Counted from the first letter of the stretch, positions 43,285 to 53,327 are shown. The stretch is 64,000 bases of DNA from Pseudodonghicola flavimaris (GCF_030164425.1 NZ_JASNJD010000004.1:1-64000); one strand, 5' to 3'. Numbers and translations are program-made. Notes: generated by a model not told the origin, from the letters alone.

Positions 43285-45219
43285 TTATCCGCCGCGATGA
43301 TCGGCCCAGTACATCGGCCCGCCGGTCCAGGCCGGCCAGCCATAGCCGTTGACCCAGATGGTATCGATATCGCCGGCGCGGGCAGCGACCCCCTCGGCCA
43401 GGATCCGGCGGCCTTCCTCGATCATCGGATCGAGACAGCGGGCCAGGATCTCGGCGTCTGAAATCTCCCGGCGGGTGATGCCTTTTTGGGCGGAAAGCGT
43501 GACCAGCAGGCGGTCTGTCAGTGCCGAGGGCAGCGCCTGACCCGTCTCGTCGTAGTCGTAATAGCCGGCTTTGGTCTTCTGGCCGAATCGCCCGGCCTCG
43601 CAGAGGCACTCTTCGATGCTGGCCCCCGAGGAGGTCTCGCGGTCCCAGCCGAGGTCCAGCCCGGCCAGATCGGCCATCGCGAAGGGGCCCATCGGCAACC
43701 CGAAGTCATGGAGCACCCGATCCACCTGCCAAGGCGTCGCGCCCTCCAGGATCAGCGCCCCGGCGGCGGCCTGACGGCGGGCCAGCATGCGGTTGCCGAC
43801 AAAGCCGTGGCAGTCGCCGACCACCACGCCGACCTTGCCGATGCGCCGCGCCAGCTCCACCGCCGTCAGCAGCACCTCCGGCGCGGTCTCCGCCCCGCGC
43901 ACGATCTCCAGCAGTTTCATCACATGGGCGGGAGAGAAGAAGTGCAGCCCCAGCACGTGACCGGGCCGGGAGGTGACGCCGGCGATCCGGCCGATTTCCA
44001 GAAACGAGGTATTGGTGGCGAGGATCGCGCCGGGTCGGGCAATCGCGTCGAGCTGGCGGAACACCTGCTGCTTGACTTCCATCACCTCGAAGACCGCCTC
44101 GACGATCAGATCGACCTGCGACAGGGCGCCGATGTCGGTGCCAGTGGTGATCCGGTCGCGGCGGGCGGCGGCCTCCGCTTCGGTGATCTGGCCGCGTCCG
44201 GCCTGTCGCGCATAGGTGCCGGCGATGGCTGCGGTCGCGCGGTCGATCCCGTCTTGCGTCTTGTCGATCAGGGTCACCGGCAGGCCGGCACTGGCGAAGC
44301 TCATGGCGATGCCGCGCCCCATGGTGCCGGCGCCGAGGATGCCGACAGAGGCGATCGGCAGTGGCCGGGTGCCCTCGGGCAGGTCCGGCAGCCTGCGCGC
44401 CTCGCGCTCGGCAAAGAATACATGGCGCAGGGCCTTCGATTGCGCGCCCTGTTCCAGCCGGTGAAAGGCCTCGGTTTCGGCGGCGAGCGCTTCGGCCAGT
44501 GGGACCGCGGTGGCGCGTTCGACGCAGGCGAGCACCTCTGCCGGGGCGGTCTGGCCGCGGAACCTGCGGGCGGTCCGGCCGCGGAAGCTGTCGAACAGAT
44601 CGGCGGGGGCGGGCGCCGGGGCCGGGCGCGGGGGGGCGCCTGCCGTCAGCTCCCGGGCCAGCGTCCGCGCGTCGGTCAGAAGATCGCCCGCGCTCACCGC
44701 ATCGAGCAGACCGAGGGACTGCGCCTCCGCTGCGCCGAGGGTGCGTCCCGAGCTCACCAGATCGAGCGCCACGGCAGGCCCGGCCAGCCGGGTCAGCCGA
44801 GCGATGCCGCCACAGCCGGGGATCAGCCCCAGCCGGATTTCGGGCAGGCCCATGCGGGCGCTCACGGTGGCGATTCGCGCCGGGCAGGCCAGCGCCAGTT
44901 CGAAGCCGCCGCCAAGCGCGGTGCCATGCAGCGCCGCGACCAGCGGTTTCGGGAAATCGGCGACCTGCGCCACCAGCGTGGGCAGGTCCGGCTGGGCGAT
45001 GGCCTGGTCGAATTCGGAGAGATCGGCACCGGAGAAAAAGCTCCGGCCGGCGCAGCGCAGCACAGCGGCGGTCACCTCCGGGTGCGCGGCGATCTGGTCC
45101 AGCGCCCGGGCCAGCCCGGATCGCACCGGGGCAGACAGCAGGTTCAGCGGCGGGTGATCCACGGTGATCACGGCCAGACCGTCGGAGTGGGTCCAGCAGA
45201 CGGGGGAGGGTGTGGTCAT
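43285..45219 (-). CDS. FadJ/FadB-like bifunctional enoyl-CoA hydratase/3-hydroxyacyl-CoA dehydrogenase
   Basis: 644 residues from the ATG at 45219. Residues 1-about 200 are a crotonase domain ([40 protein letters not shown]). From about 290 comes the NAD-binding 3-hydroxyacyl-CoA dehydrogenase domain ([21 protein letters not shown]), with [16 protein letters not shown] and the [11 protein letters not shown]-terminal domain; the last segment reads [18 protein letters not shown]. It carries out the hydration and second oxidation of beta-oxidation. It has no FadA partner by overlap, but a thiolase gene starts 11 bp upstream on the same strand. The pair completes the beta-oxidation cycle started by the leftward operon. 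Confidence 0.93.
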   Translation of the reverse strand: MTTPSPVCWTHSDGLAVITVDHPPLNLLSAPVRSGLARALDQIAAHPEVTAAVLRCAGRSFFSGADLSEFDQAIAQPDLPTLVAQVADFPKPLVAALHGTALGGGFELALACPARIATVSARMGLPEIRLGLIPGCGGIARLTRLAGPAVALDLVSSGRTLGAAEAQSLGLLDAVSAGDLLTDARTLARELTAGAPPRPAPAPAPADLFDSFRGRTARRFRGQTAPAEVLACVERATAVPLAEALAAETEAFHRLEQGAQSKALRHVFFAEREARRLPDLPEGTRPLPIASVGILGAGTMGRGIAMSFASAGLPVTLIDKTQDGIDRATAAIAGTYARQAGRGQITEAEAAARRDRITTGTDIGALSQVDLIVEAVFEVMEVKQQVFRQLDAIARPGAILATNTSFLEIGRIAGVTSRPGHVLGLHFFSPAHVMKLLEIVRGAETAPEVLLTAVELARRIGKVGVVVGDCHGFVGNRMLARRQAAAGALILEGATPWQVDRVLHDFGLPMGPFAMADLAGLDLGWDRETSSGASIEECLCEAGRFGQKTKAGYYDYDETGQALPSALTDRLLVTLSAQKGITRREISDAEILARCLDPMIEEGRRILAEGVAARAGDIDTIWVNGYGWPAWTGGPMYWADHRGG

Positions 45220-45230
45220 TCTCTGGCCTC

Positions 45231-46430
45231 TCAGAAGATTTCGAACAGGCCGGCGGCGCCCATGCCGCCGCCGATGCACATGGTGACGACGCCGTATCTG
45301 GCACCGCGCCGTTTGCCCTCATGCAGGATATGGCCGGCCATCCGGGCTCCCGACATGCCATAGGGGTGGCCGATGGCAATGGCGCCGCCGTCGACGTTCA
45401 GCCGCTCGTCGGGGAGGCCCAGCCGGTCGCGGCAATAGAGCACCTGGCTGGCGAAGGCCTCGTTCAGCTCCCACAGGTCGATGTCCTCGACGGTCAGCCC
45501 ATGCGCCTTCAGGAGTTTGGGGATGGCGAAGACCGGGCCGATGCCCATCTCGTCGGGCTCGCAGCCCGCCACCGCGATGCCGCGAAAGGCACCGAGCGGG
45601 GACAGCCCCTGTCGTTCGGCGGCGGTTTCCTCCATCAGCACCAGCGCCGCCGCCCCGTCGGAGAGCTGGCTGCTGTTGCCTGCGGTGACGCATTGGCCTC
45701 GGGCGATCACCTGGCCGTCGGCGAAGACCGGCTGCAGCCCGGCCAGCCCCTCGGCCGTGGTGCCTGGGCGGTTGCATTCGTCCCGGGCCAGCGTCACCCG
45801 CTCTTCCGTGGGGGTGCCGTCGGCCGCCTTGCCGCGCCTGGTCGCCTCGATGGGGGAGATCTCGGCACTCAGCCGGCCCTCCGCCTGGGCGGCGGCGGTG
45901 CGCTGTTGCGAGCTCAGCGCCAGCGCGTCCTGCGCCGCACGGGGGATGCCGTAGCGCTTGGCCACGATCTCGGCGGTTTCAAGCATCGACATATAGAGCG
46001 CCGGATGAGTCGCGGTCAGGCCGGGATCGCGGCTGCGATACATGTTCATGTGCTCGTTCTGCACCAGCGAGATCGATTCGACCCCGCCGGCCACCACCAT
46101 CTGCTGGCCCTCCAGCGCGATGCCATGTGCCGCCGCCGCGATCGCCGTCAGGCCGGAGGCGCATTGTCGGTCCAGCGTATGGGCGGCGACGCTGACCGGG
46201 CAGCCGGCGGCCAGCGCCGCTTGCCGGGCGACGTTGAAGCCGGTGCTGCCCTGTTGCAGGGCTGCGCCCAGCACCACCTCTTCCACCCTGTCGGCGGCCA
46301 GTCCCGCGCGGCTCAGCGCGGCGGCGATGGCATGGCCGGCCAGGCTGGGGGCGGCCGTGTTGTTGAGGGCGCCGCGATAGGCCTTTCCGATCGGGGTTCG
46401 GGCGGTCGCCACGATGACGGAGCTGCGCAT
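45231..46430 (-). CDS. acetyl-CoA acyltransferase (thiolase)
   Basis: 399 residues from the ATG at 46430 (AGGAGA upstream); open sequence extends to 46517 but is not conserved-looking. The nucleophile lies in [12 protein letters not shown], the His in [16 protein letters not shown], and the second Cys in [12 protein letters not shown], so this is a complete, active thiolase. It cleaves a 3-ketoacyl-CoA to acetyl-CoA and a shortened acyl-CoA. It is transcribed with the FadJ-like gene (11 bp apart) and divergently from the MaoC/molybdoenzyme operon, with an IclR-type palindrome between the two. Confidence 0.95.
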   Translation of the reverse strand: MRSSVIVATARTPIGKAYRGALNNTAAPSLAGHAIAAALSRAGLAADRVEEVVLGAALQQGSTGFNVARQAALAAGCPVSVAAHTLDRQCASGLTAIAAAAHGIALEGQQMVVAGGVESISLVQNEHMNMYRSRDPGLTATHPALYMSMLETAEIVAKRYGIPRAAQDALALSSQQRTAAAQAEGRLSAEISPIEATRRGKAADGTPTEERVTLARDECNRPGTTAEGLAGLQPVFADGQVIARGQCVTAGNSSQLSDGAAALVLMEETAAERQGLSPLGAFRGIAVAGCEPDEMGIGPVFAIPKLLKAHGLTVEDIDLWELNEAFASQVLYCRDRLGLPDERLNVDGGAIAIGHPYGMSGARMAGHILHEGKRRGARYGVVTMCIGGGMGAAGLFEIF

Positions 46431-46520
46431 GATCTCTCCTTGAGGGGTTGTGCGGGCCCCGGGGCGGTGGCGCGCGGTGCTGACGAAGCGGGCAGCGATT
46501 TCGCTGCTTCCGGCCAATGT

Positions 46521-46537
46521 GTTTCACAATGTGGAAC
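46521..46537. promoter_or_regulatory. IclR-type operator palindrome (17 bp)
   Basis: GTTTCACAATGTGGAAC is a 17-bp palindrome with 7 of 8 pairs matched (only position 4 fails), of the GTTCCACA-N-TGTGGAAC kind bound by IclR-family proteins. It lies in the 170-bp gap between the divergent thiolase and MaoC genes, about 64 bp before the MaoC start and next to an A+T-rich TTGCAATATTTAAA stretch suited to a promoter. Confidence 0.6.
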
Positions 46538-46600
46538 TCTATTGCAATATTTAAACTGCGATGGCATCGTAACGGCATCAAGGATGTACCGGAGACGCTC

Positions 46601-47434
46601 ATGCCGTTGAATGCCGACCGCCTCATGGGGCTGCAGATTCCCGACCGCCACCTCCGCTATGACGACCGCGATACGCTGCTTTATGCGCTGTCGCTGGGGG
46701 CCGGGCTCGGTGCCGATCTGGGGCTGGTGCAGGAACAGGGGCAGCGCGTGGTGCCCTCCTTCGGGCAGAATCTGGCCTTCAACGATTCGTGGATGGAGGC
46801 GGCCGGGGTCGATCTGGAGATGGTCGTCCATGGCGGGCTGGAGCTGAGCTTTGCCGCGCCCTTCGCCCCGGCGGGAGAGGTCGATGTGACCGCCGGTATC
46901 GTCGGGCTGACCGACAAGGGCGTGGGCAAGGCCGCGATCATCCGGCACCGCACCGAGGTGGCCCGCGATGGCGCGGTGATCTTCACCTCCTCCTCCAATC
47001 TTTTCGTACGGGGCGCCGGCGGGTTCGGCGGCTCCCGGGGAGAGGAGGCGCCGCGTCTGCCCGCCCCCGAGGGGGCGCCGCAGGCCACGGCCGAAGTGCC
47101 GACGCGCCCCGATCAGGCGCTGTTCTTCCGGCTGATGGGGGACCGCAACCCGCTGCACAGCCTGCCGGAGGTCGCCCGGGCCGCCGGGTTCGACCGGCCG
47201 ATTCTGCATGGCGCCTGCACCTTCGGCATCGCCTGCCTGACCGTGCTGGAGCGGTATTGCGGTGGCGATCCGGCCCGGATGGCGGGATTTGCCGCGCGGT
47301 TCAGCGGCCCGCTCTTCCCCGGCGAAACCCTTGTCTTCCAGTTCTGGGAAACCGGCGATGGCGTGGCCTTCACCGCTCATGCGAAAGAGAGAGACGCGCC
47401 AGTCCTCTCGGACGGGCGCGCCACCTTGCGCTGA
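46601..47434 (+). CDS. MaoC-family dehydratase with double hot-dog fold
   Basis: 277 residues from the ATG at 46601 (GGAG upstream); the open frame continues upstream but through promoter sequence. The N-terminal half is a degenerate hot-dog domain, and the C-terminal half carries the hydratase-2 motif MGDRNPLHSLPEVARAAGF (Asp and His) and ILHGACTFGIA. Similar proteins hydrate or dehydrate bulky CoA thioesters. It opens the rightward operon that continues with the molybdoenzyme 16 bp later. It probably serves the same CoA pathway as the smaller MaoC protein at 33159. Confidence 0.85.
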   Translation: MPLNADRLMGLQIPDRHLRYDDRDTLLYALSLGAGLGADLGLVQEQGQRVVPSFGQNLAFNDSWMEAAGVDLEMVVHGGLELSFAAPFAPAGEVDVTAGIVGLTDKGVGKAAIIRHRTEVARDGAVIFTSSSNLFVRGAGGFGGSRGEEAPRLPAPEGAPQATAEVPTRPDQALFFRLMGDRNPLHSLPEVARAAGFDRPILHGACTFGIACLTVLERYCGGDPARMAGFAARFSGPLFPGETLVFQFWETGDGVAFTAHAKERDAPVLSDGRATLR

Positions 47435-47450
47435 GAGACAGGAGCCACCG

Positions 47451-49760
47451 ATGCCGACCGACAGATACACCCTCGCCCATTGGGGCAGTTACCGCGCCGA
47501 ACCGGGCCCCGCGGGCGAGGTGGCGGCATTGCGGCCGATGACGGACGATCCGGCGCCCTCGGCGCTGGGGCAATCCATGCTGGGGGCGCAGCGCGACAGC
47601 GCCCGAATCGGTCAGCCGATGGTGCGGGCGGGCTATCTTGAGGGCGGCCCTGCCTCCCGCGCGGGGCGGGGGGCGGAGCCCTTCGTGCCGGTCGACTGGG
47701 ACCGGGCCACGCGGCTGGTCGCGGCGGAACTGGACCGTATTCGCGGCGCCCACGGCAACCGCGCCATCTTCGGCGGGTCCTACGGCTGGGCCAGCGCCGG
47801 GCGGTTCCATCATGCGCAAAGCCAGCTGCACCGGTTTCTGAACGTGGCGGGGGGCTATAGCCGGTCGGTCAATACCCACAGTCACGCCGCGGCCGAGGTG
47901 GTGCTGCCGCATATCATCGGCTCGACCGACGGGATGGGCGATAACCACACCCCCTGGTCTCTGATCCATGACGCCTGTGAGCTGTTCGTGGCCTTCGGCG
48001 GCCTGCCGGAGAAGAACACCCAGGTCAGCGCCGGCGGGGTCGGGCGCCACCTGGTGCCGGAATGGCTGGATCGCTGCCGCGATGCCGGGGTCGCCTTCGT
48101 CAATATCAGCCCGCTGAAGTCGGATATCGCTGCGCGGGTCGCGGCAGAGTGGCTGCCGGTGCGACCGGGCAGCGATACCGCGCTGATGCTGGCGCTGGCC
48201 TTCGTGCTGGAGACCGAGGGGCGCGCGGATCATGCCTTTCTGGACCGCTATACCACCGGCTTCGACCGGTTTCGCGCCTATCTGACCGGGGCGGCGGACG
48301 GGATCGTCCGGGATCCGGAGTGGGCGGCCCCGCTCTGCGGCGTGGCGGCAGAGGATATCCGGGCGCTGGCCCGGCGGATGGCCGGGGCGCGCACAATGAT
48401 CTCGGTCGCCTGGGCGCTGCAGCGCGCCGATCATGGCGAACAGCCGATCTGGGCGGCGGTGGCGCTGGCGGCGATGCTGGGGCAGATCGGTCTGCCCGGC
48501 GGTGGCTTCGGCTTTGGCTACGGCTGTTCCAACCGGGTCGGCAATACCGATCCGGCTATGGGTTGGCCGGCGCTGCCGCAGTTCCGCAATCCGGTGGACA
48601 GCTTCATCCCGGTGGCGCGGCTGGCCGATATGCTGCTGCACCCGGGCGCACCGTTCAACTACGACGGCCGGGCGCTCCGTTACCCCGATATCCGGCTGGT
48701 CTGGTGGGCCGGCGGCAACCCGTTCCATCACCAGCAGGATCTGAACAAGCTGATTGCCGCCTGGCGCCGGCCGGAAACGGTGATCGTGCAGGACAGCTGG
48801 TGGACCGCCACCGCGCGGCATGCCGATATCGTGCTGCCCTGCACCACGACGCTGGAGCGCAACGATCTGGGCATCGCCAAGGCCGAACCGCATCTGGTCG
48901 CCATGCATCGTCTGTGCGCGCCCTTCGGTGCGGCGCGCAGCGATTACGATATCCTCAGCCAGATCGCCGGCCATCTCGGGCTGGCGGAGGCCTTCACCGA
49001 GGGCCGCGACGAGATGGGCTGGGTACGCCACCTCTATGACGGGTCGCGGACGGTCGCCGCGGCACGCGGCGTGGAACTGCCCGATTTCGAGACATTCTGG
49101 GACCGGGGGCTGGCGCGCTTCGCGGCAGAGCGCGCGCCTGAACCGCTGCTGGCGGCCTTCCGTGCCGATCCCGGGGCCAATCCGCTGAACACCCCCTCCG
49201 GCCGGATCGAGATCTTTTCCGAGACGGTCGCCGGCTTCGGCTATGACGACTGCCCGGGGCATCCGGCCTGGTTCCCGCCCGGCGAATGGCTGGGGGCGGC
49301 ATCGAAGGCGGTCGGGGCGCTGCATCTGATCTCGAACCAGCCGGTCACCCGGCTGCACGGGCAGATGGACAATGGCGCCGTCAGCCTGGCCAGCAAGATC
49401 GACGGGCGGGAGCCTGCCGCCTTCAACCCCGCCGATGCCGCCGCGCGCGGTATTGCCGCCGGCGCGCTGGTGCGGCTCTTCAACGACCGGGGCGCCTGTC
49501 TGGCCGGTGCGGTGATCTCCGACGATGTCGCGCCGGGGGTGGTCCAGCTGGCCACCGGCGCCTGGTTCAACCCGGAGGAGCCGGGCCGCATCGGCGCCCT
49601 CGACCTGCATGGCAATCCCAATGTCCTGACCCGCGATCTCGGCACGTCGCAGCTCGCTCAGGGGCCGGTCGCCCATAGCGCGCTGGTTCTGGCCGAGCCG
49701 GTCGCGACCCCGCAGAAACCGGTGACGGCCTTCGACCCGCCACCGATCCAACCGATCTAA
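47451..49760 (+). CDS. cytoplasmic BisC/DMSO-reductase-type molybdoenzyme
   Basis: 769 residues from the ATG at 47451 (AGGAG 7 nt upstream). It starts MPTDRYTLAHWGSYRAE with no Tat signal and no N-terminal Fe-S Cys cluster, like biotin sulfoxide reductase BisC and unlike periplasmic TorA or DorA. The Mo-ligand serine is S110 in FGGSYGWASAG, matching the GGSYGW motif of the DMSO/TMAO/biotin sulfoxide reductase branch. The bis-MGD-binding segments (NTHSHAA, FVAFGGLPEKN, GGFGFGYG, WWAGGNPFHHQQDLN, ISNQPVTRLHGQMD) are intact. The branch reduces S- or N-oxides. Being co-transcribed with a hydratase, an SDR, a BKACE and a binding protein, it likely acts on a sulfoxide of the imported substrate. Confidence 0.9.
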   Translation: MPTDRYTLAHWGSYRAEPGPAGEVAALRPMTDDPAPSALGQSMLGAQRDSARIGQPMVRAGYLEGGPASRAGRGAEPFVPVDWDRATRLVAAELDRIRGAHGNRAIFGGSYGWASAGRFHHAQSQLHRFLNVAGGYSRSVNTHSHAAAEVVLPHIIGSTDGMGDNHTPWSLIHDACELFVAFGGLPEKNTQVSAGGVGRHLVPEWLDRCRDAGVAFVNISPLKSDIAARVAAEWLPVRPGSDTALMLALAFVLETEGRADHAFLDRYTTGFDRFRAYLTGAADGIVRDPEWAAPLCGVAAEDIRALARRMAGARTMISVAWALQRADHGEQPIWAAVALAAMLGQIGLPGGGFGFGYGCSNRVGNTDPAMGWPALPQFRNPVDSFIPVARLADMLLHPGAPFNYDGRALRYPDIRLVWWAGGNPFHHQQDLNKLIAAWRRPETVIVQDSWWTATARHADIVLPCTTTLERNDLGIAKAEPHLVAMHRLCAPFGAARSDYDILSQIAGHLGLAEAFTEGRDEMGWVRHLYDGSRTVAAARGVELPDFETFWDRGLARFAAERAPEPLLAAFRADPGANPLNTPSGRIEIFSETVAGFGYDDCPGHPAWFPPGEWLGAASKAVGALHLISNQPVTRLHGQMDNGAVSLASKIDGREPAAFNPADAAARGIAAGALVRLFNDRGACLAGAVISDDVAPGVVQLATGAWFNPEEPGRIGALDLHGNPNVLTRDLGTSQLAQGPVAHSALVLAEPVATPQKPVTAFDPPPIQPI

Positions 49761-49779
49761 CCTTGGAAAGACGAAAGAG

Positions 49780-50568
49780 ATGTCCCGCAAGCACGACGAA
49801 TTCTGGAAACGACAACGGGTGATCCTCACCGCCGGCGCCTCGGGCATTGGACTGGAGATTGCGCGTTCCATGCATGCCGAAGGCGCCCGGGTCTGGGTCT
49901 GCGACGTCGATACCGAGGCCCTGGAGGCCACCGCCGCCGCGCTGCCGGGCATCGGCACCATGGTCTGCGACGTGTCGGACGAGGCGGCCTGCATCGCCTT
50001 CACCCAGGCGGCGGTCGACGACATGGGCGGGCTCGATATCCTGGTCAACAATGCCGGTATCGCCGGCCCGGCGGCGGCGGTGCAGGATATCGACTCCGCG
50101 GACTGGCGGCGCTGTTTCGACATCAACGTCAACGGCCAGTTCTACATGGCCAAGGCGGCGATCCCGCACATCAAGCAGAACGAGAGCGGTTCCATCGTCT
50201 GCATGGCCTCGGTCGCCGGCAAATATGCCTTTCCGCTGCGCTCGCCCTATGCGGCTTCCAAGGCGGCGGTGATCGCGCTGGCCCGCTCGCTGTCGGTGGA
50301 ACTCGGCCCCGATCAGATCCGCGTCAACGCCATCGCCCCGGGGGTGGTCGCAGGCGACCGGATCAAGCGGGTCTTCACCTCGCGCGCGGAAACCCGTGGC
50401 ATTTCCTACGAGGAGATGGAGGCCATCGCCCTGCGCGCGGTGTCGATGAAAACCATGGTCGAGCCGGAAGAGATCGCCGACCTGGTGATGTATCTGTGCA
50501 GCCCCTCGGGCCGGCCGATCAGCGGTCAGGTGATGAGCATCTGCGGCGGTCTGGAATATACGGAGTAA
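49780..50568 (+). CDS. short-chain dehydrogenase/reductase (SDR)
   Basis: 262 residues. The nucleotide motif is LTAGASGIGLEIA, an Asp after the second strand (CDVDTE) favours NAD(H), NNAGIAG follows, and the catalytic Ser/Tyr/Lys lie in MASVAG and SPYAASKAA. The C-terminus ISGQVMSICGGLEYTE is typical of 3-oxoacyl or hydroxy-acid dehydrogenases. It is 19 bp after the molybdoenzyme and 5 bp before the BKACE gene; oxidising a beta-hydroxy acid to the beta-keto acid that BKACE cleaves would be a natural coupling (inference). Confidence 0.92.
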   Translation: MSRKHDEFWKRQRVILTAGASGIGLEIARSMHAEGARVWVCDVDTEALEATAAALPGIGTMVCDVSDEAACIAFTQAAVDDMGGLDILVNNAGIAGPAAAVQDIDSADWRRCFDINVNGQFYMAKAAIPHIKQNESGSIVCMASVAGKYAFPLRSPYAASKAAVIALARSLSVELGPDQIRVNAIAPGVVAGDRIKRVFTSRAETRGISYEEMEAIALRAVSMKTMVEPEEIADLVMYLCSPSGRPISGQVMSICGGLEYTE

Positions 50569-50573
50569 GCGAT

Positions 50574-51512
50574 ATGGCCAAAATCAAACCCACCGTGATC
50601 ACCTGCGCCATTACCGGCGGCACCCATACGCCGACCATGTCGCCCTATCTGCCGGTGACGCCCGATGCGATCATCGAACAGGCGATCGGGGCCGCCAAGG
50701 CGGGTGCCGCCATCCTGCACCTGCATGCGCGCGATCCCGAAACCCGCCAGCCCACCGGCGATATCGACACCTGGCTGCATATCCTGCGCTCGATCCGGGC
50801 CGAGACCGACGCGATCCTGAACATGACCACCGGCGGTTCCACCTTCATGTCGATCGAGGATCGTCTGGCCGCACCGCTCACCGCCTCTCCCGAACTGTGT
50901 TCCTGCAACATGGGGTCGATGAACTTCGGCTCATACATGATGAAGGACAAGTACATGGGGAAATGGAAATACGACTGGGAAGAGGAATACCTCGAAGCCA
51001 GCCGGGGCGCGATCTTCCGCAACACCTTCCTCGATATCGAGACCATCATGACCAAGATGGGCGAGGGCGGCACCCGGTTCGAATTCGAATGCTACGATGT
51101 CGGCCATCTGTATAATCTCAAGCACATGATGGACCGCGGCTTCGTTCAGGGCGTCCCCTTCATCCAGCTGATCGTCGGTACGCTGGGCGGTATCGGGCCG
51201 GGCCCGGAAAACCTGATGTTCATGAAGCAGACCGCCGACCGGCTGTTCGGCCCGGGCAACTACGAATGGTCGGTGCTGGCCGGGGGGCGGCACCAGATGA
51301 ACATGGCCACCATGGCCGCCACCATGGGCGGCAATGTCCGCGTCGGGCTGGAGGACAGTCTCTATGCCGGGCCGGGCCGCATGGCGGAATCGAACGCCGA
51401 ACAGGTCACCATGATCGGCGGCGTCATCGAGGCGCTCAAAGGGCAGGTCGCCACCCCGGACGAGGCGCGCGCCGCGCTGGGTCTGAAGGGCGGGGCCGCC
51501 GTCAAGTTCTGA
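50574..51512 (+). CDS. beta-keto acid cleavage enzyme (BKACE, DUF849)
   Basis: 312 residues from the ATG at 50574 (GGAG 8 nt upstream). The start VITCAITGGTHTPTMSPYLPVTPD and the Zn-binding HLHARDPETRQPTGD are family signatures; the third Zn ligand is in NVRVGLEDSLY. The family, founded by 3-keto-5-aminohexanoate cleavage enzyme, transfers the acetyl part of a beta-keto acid to or from acetyl-CoA. Members act on many beta-keto acids, including dehydrocarnitine. Here the substrate is unknown; with the upstream SDR it could remove the last keto-acid fragment of the pathway. Confidence 0.92.
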   Translation: MAKIKPTVITCAITGGTHTPTMSPYLPVTPDAIIEQAIGAAKAGAAILHLHARDPETRQPTGDIDTWLHILRSIRAETDAILNMTTGGSTFMSIEDRLAAPLTASPELCSCNMGSMNFGSYMMKDKYMGKWKYDWEEEYLEASRGAIFRNTFLDIETIMTKMGEGGTRFEFECYDVGHLYNLKHMMDRGFVQGVPFIQLIVGTLGGIGPGPENLMFMKQTADRLFGPGNYEWSVLAGGRHQMNMATMAATMGGNVRVGLEDSLYAGPGRMAESNAEQVTMIGGVIEALKGQVATPDEARAALGLKGGAAVKF

Positions 51513-51523
51513 GCCATATCCTT

Positions 51524-51551
51524 GCGGCCGGCGGCGGAGATCGCCGGCTGC
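51524..51551 (+). other. intra-operon stem-loop between the BKACE and binding-protein genes
   Basis: A 10-bp stem (51524-51533 with 51542-51551, one G-U pair) and 8-nt loop lie in the 219-bp gap before the binding-protein gene. No T run follows, so it is not a good terminator. Such hairpins often protect mRNA and raise the level of the binding-protein message over the rest of the transcript. Nothing else recognisable is in this gap. Confidence 0.4.
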
Positions 51552-51731
51552 GTTCACCGGTTCCGGCGGTGCAACGGAGGAGAACCAGAAAAACGCAAAG
51601 TGATCCAACCGGGGTTTGCCCCCGCCGCGAAATCAGACCATGTCTGCGGTCGGGCAATTTCGGAATCGGATCCCTCGCAGCACCGCGAGATCGGAACCAC
51701 ACCCGAAGTCCAACGAAAGGGAAATGAAACC

Positions 51732-53327
51732 ATGAAACGCCGTCAGTTTCTGACCGCCGCCGCCGCCATGGGCGCGGCGACGATGCTGCCCCGCTCCTGG
51801 GCACATGCGCAATCGCGGGCCGAGAGCCTGCGGGTTCTCAGCGAAGGCGCCGCGAACTCCTATGACACTTTTTCGGTCGGGGTGAACCGCCAGTCGATCC
51901 AGGTCACCTGGAACATCTACGACCGGCTGGTGACCTTCGGCTACAAGGAGACCGAAGGCGGGGTCGGCTATTACGACTATTTCGACATCCAGCCGCAACT
52001 GGCCGAGAGCTACGAGATTTCCGAAGATCAGAAATCCATCACCTTCCGGCTGCGCAAGGATGCCACCTTCCACGATGGCAGCCCGGTCATGGCCGAGGAC
52101 GTCAAATGGTCGCTTGACCGCGTTGTCGCCAGCACCATCGGCGCGTCGCAGTTCCGCACCGGGTCGATGACCTCGCCGGATCAGTTCGTGATCGTCGACG
52201 ATCTGACCGTCCGCATCGACCTGCCGCAACCCGACCGTTTCGCGCTGCCGAACCTGGCGCTGACCTATCCGATCATCGTCAACTCCAAGCTCGCCAAGCA
52301 GCATGCCACCGCCGAGGACCCCTTTGCGATGGAATGGCTCAAGGCCAATCCGGCCGGCGGCGGCGCCTTCAAGGTCGCCAAGGCGGAGATCGGCGAACGT
52401 ATGCTGTTCGACCGCAACGACGATTGGAAGAGCGGCCCGCTGCCCGGCTTCAAGCGCATCCTGTGGCAGACGGTGCAGGCGGCGGAGACGCGGGTGGCCT
52501 CGCTGGTCCGGGGCGATGCCGACATCGTGCAGGACCTGCCGCCGAAGGACGTGCTGACGCTGCTGGAGAACGACACCATCAAGGTGGTGGGCGTGCCGAC
52601 CTCCAGCTTCCACTTCATCGGCATGAACAGCCAGATGGCCCCATTCGACAACAAGCTGGTGCGTCAGGCCATCGCCTATGCGCTGCCCTATGACGACATG
52701 TTCAAGACGGCGCTGTTCGGTCGTGGCCGGCCGCTGCACGGCGGCAAGCCCGGGCGCCCCGACACCATCGCCTATCCGCAGCAGAGCGGCTATGATACCG
52801 ATCTGGAGAAGGCCAAGGCGCTGCTGAGCGAAGCGGGCTTCCCCGAGGGGTTCAAGACCACTTTCTCCTATGAACTGTCGCTGGCGACGATCGCCGAGCC
52901 GGTGGCGCTCCTCGTGCAGGAAGCGCTGGGCCGTATCGGCATCGAAGTGGAGATCGAAAAAGTGCCTGCCGGCCAGCTTGGTACGCTGCTGCAGGAGAAG
53001 AAGGTGCCCTTCTACTTCGAGGGGTCGACCGCCTATCTCTCCGACCCGGATTACTTCTTCCGGGTCTTCTACACCGGCACCTCGCGCTGGAACTTCGGAT
53101 CGTATCAGAACGAGGCCTTCGGCGACCTGGTCAAGGCCTCGCGCTACGAGGCCGACAAGGCGGTCTACGACGAACAGGTCAAGAGCATGATCGAGATGGT
53201 CAAGGAGGATATCCCGATCATCATCCTCTGGCACCCGGCGCTGGAGGTCGGCATGCAGAAGGATATCGACGGCTATTCCTACACCTTCCACCGCCAGCTG
53301 GAGATGAAGACGCTTTATCGCGGCTGA
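51732..53327 (+). CDS. peptide/nickel-type ABC transporter substrate-binding protein with Tat signal
   Basis: 531 residues. The N-terminus MKRRQFLTAAAAMGAATMLP is a twin-arginine signal (RRQFL), cleaved near AHA-QS, so it is exported folded to the periplasm. The mature part is a family-5 solute-binding protein: YDRLVTFGY, WEISEDQKSITFRLRKDATFHDG-like stretch (positions about 95-117), and a late IIILWHPA. No peptide-specific motif is evident. It ends the rightward operon, with a terminator 24 bp after its stop. The window's only Dpp-type permease and ATPase set (29219-33115) lacks a binding protein, so the two probably make one transporter. Gap 53378-53575 holds nothing recognisable. Confidence 0.9.
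   Translation: MKRRQFLTAAAAMGAATMLPRSWAHAQSRAESLRVLSEGAANSYDTFSVGVNRQSIQVTWNIYDRLVTFGYKETEGGVGYYDYFDIQPQLAESYEISEDQKSITFRLRKDATFHDGSPVMAEDVKWSLDRVVASTIGASQFRTGSMTSPDQFVIVDDLTVRIDLPQPDRFALPNLALTYPIIVNSKLAKQHATAEDPFAMEWLKANPAGGGAFKVAKAEIGERMLFDRNDDWKSGPLPGFKRILWQTVQAAETRVASLVRGDADIVQDLPPKDVLTLLENDTIKVVGVPTSSFHFIGMNSQMAPFDNKLVRQAIAYALPYDDMFKTALFGRGRPLHGGKPGRPDTIAYPQQSGYDTDLEKAKALLSEAGFPEGFKTTFSYELSLATIAEPVALLVQEALGRIGIEVEIEKVPAGQLGTLLQEKKVPFYFEGSTAYLSDPDYFFRVFYTGTSRWNFGSYQNEAFGDLVKASRYEADKAVYDEQVKSMIEMVKEDIPIIILWHPALEVGMQKDIDGYSYTFHRQLEMKTLYRG

Noticed and set aside
24686-51512. A carnitine degradation pathway (CaiD-like hydratase, carnitine-dehydrogenase-like enzyme at 24686, BKACE at 50574).
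   Set aside because: The three genes are in separate units up to 26 kb apart, no CaiB-type CoA-transferase or betaine gene is near, and each family has wider substrates.
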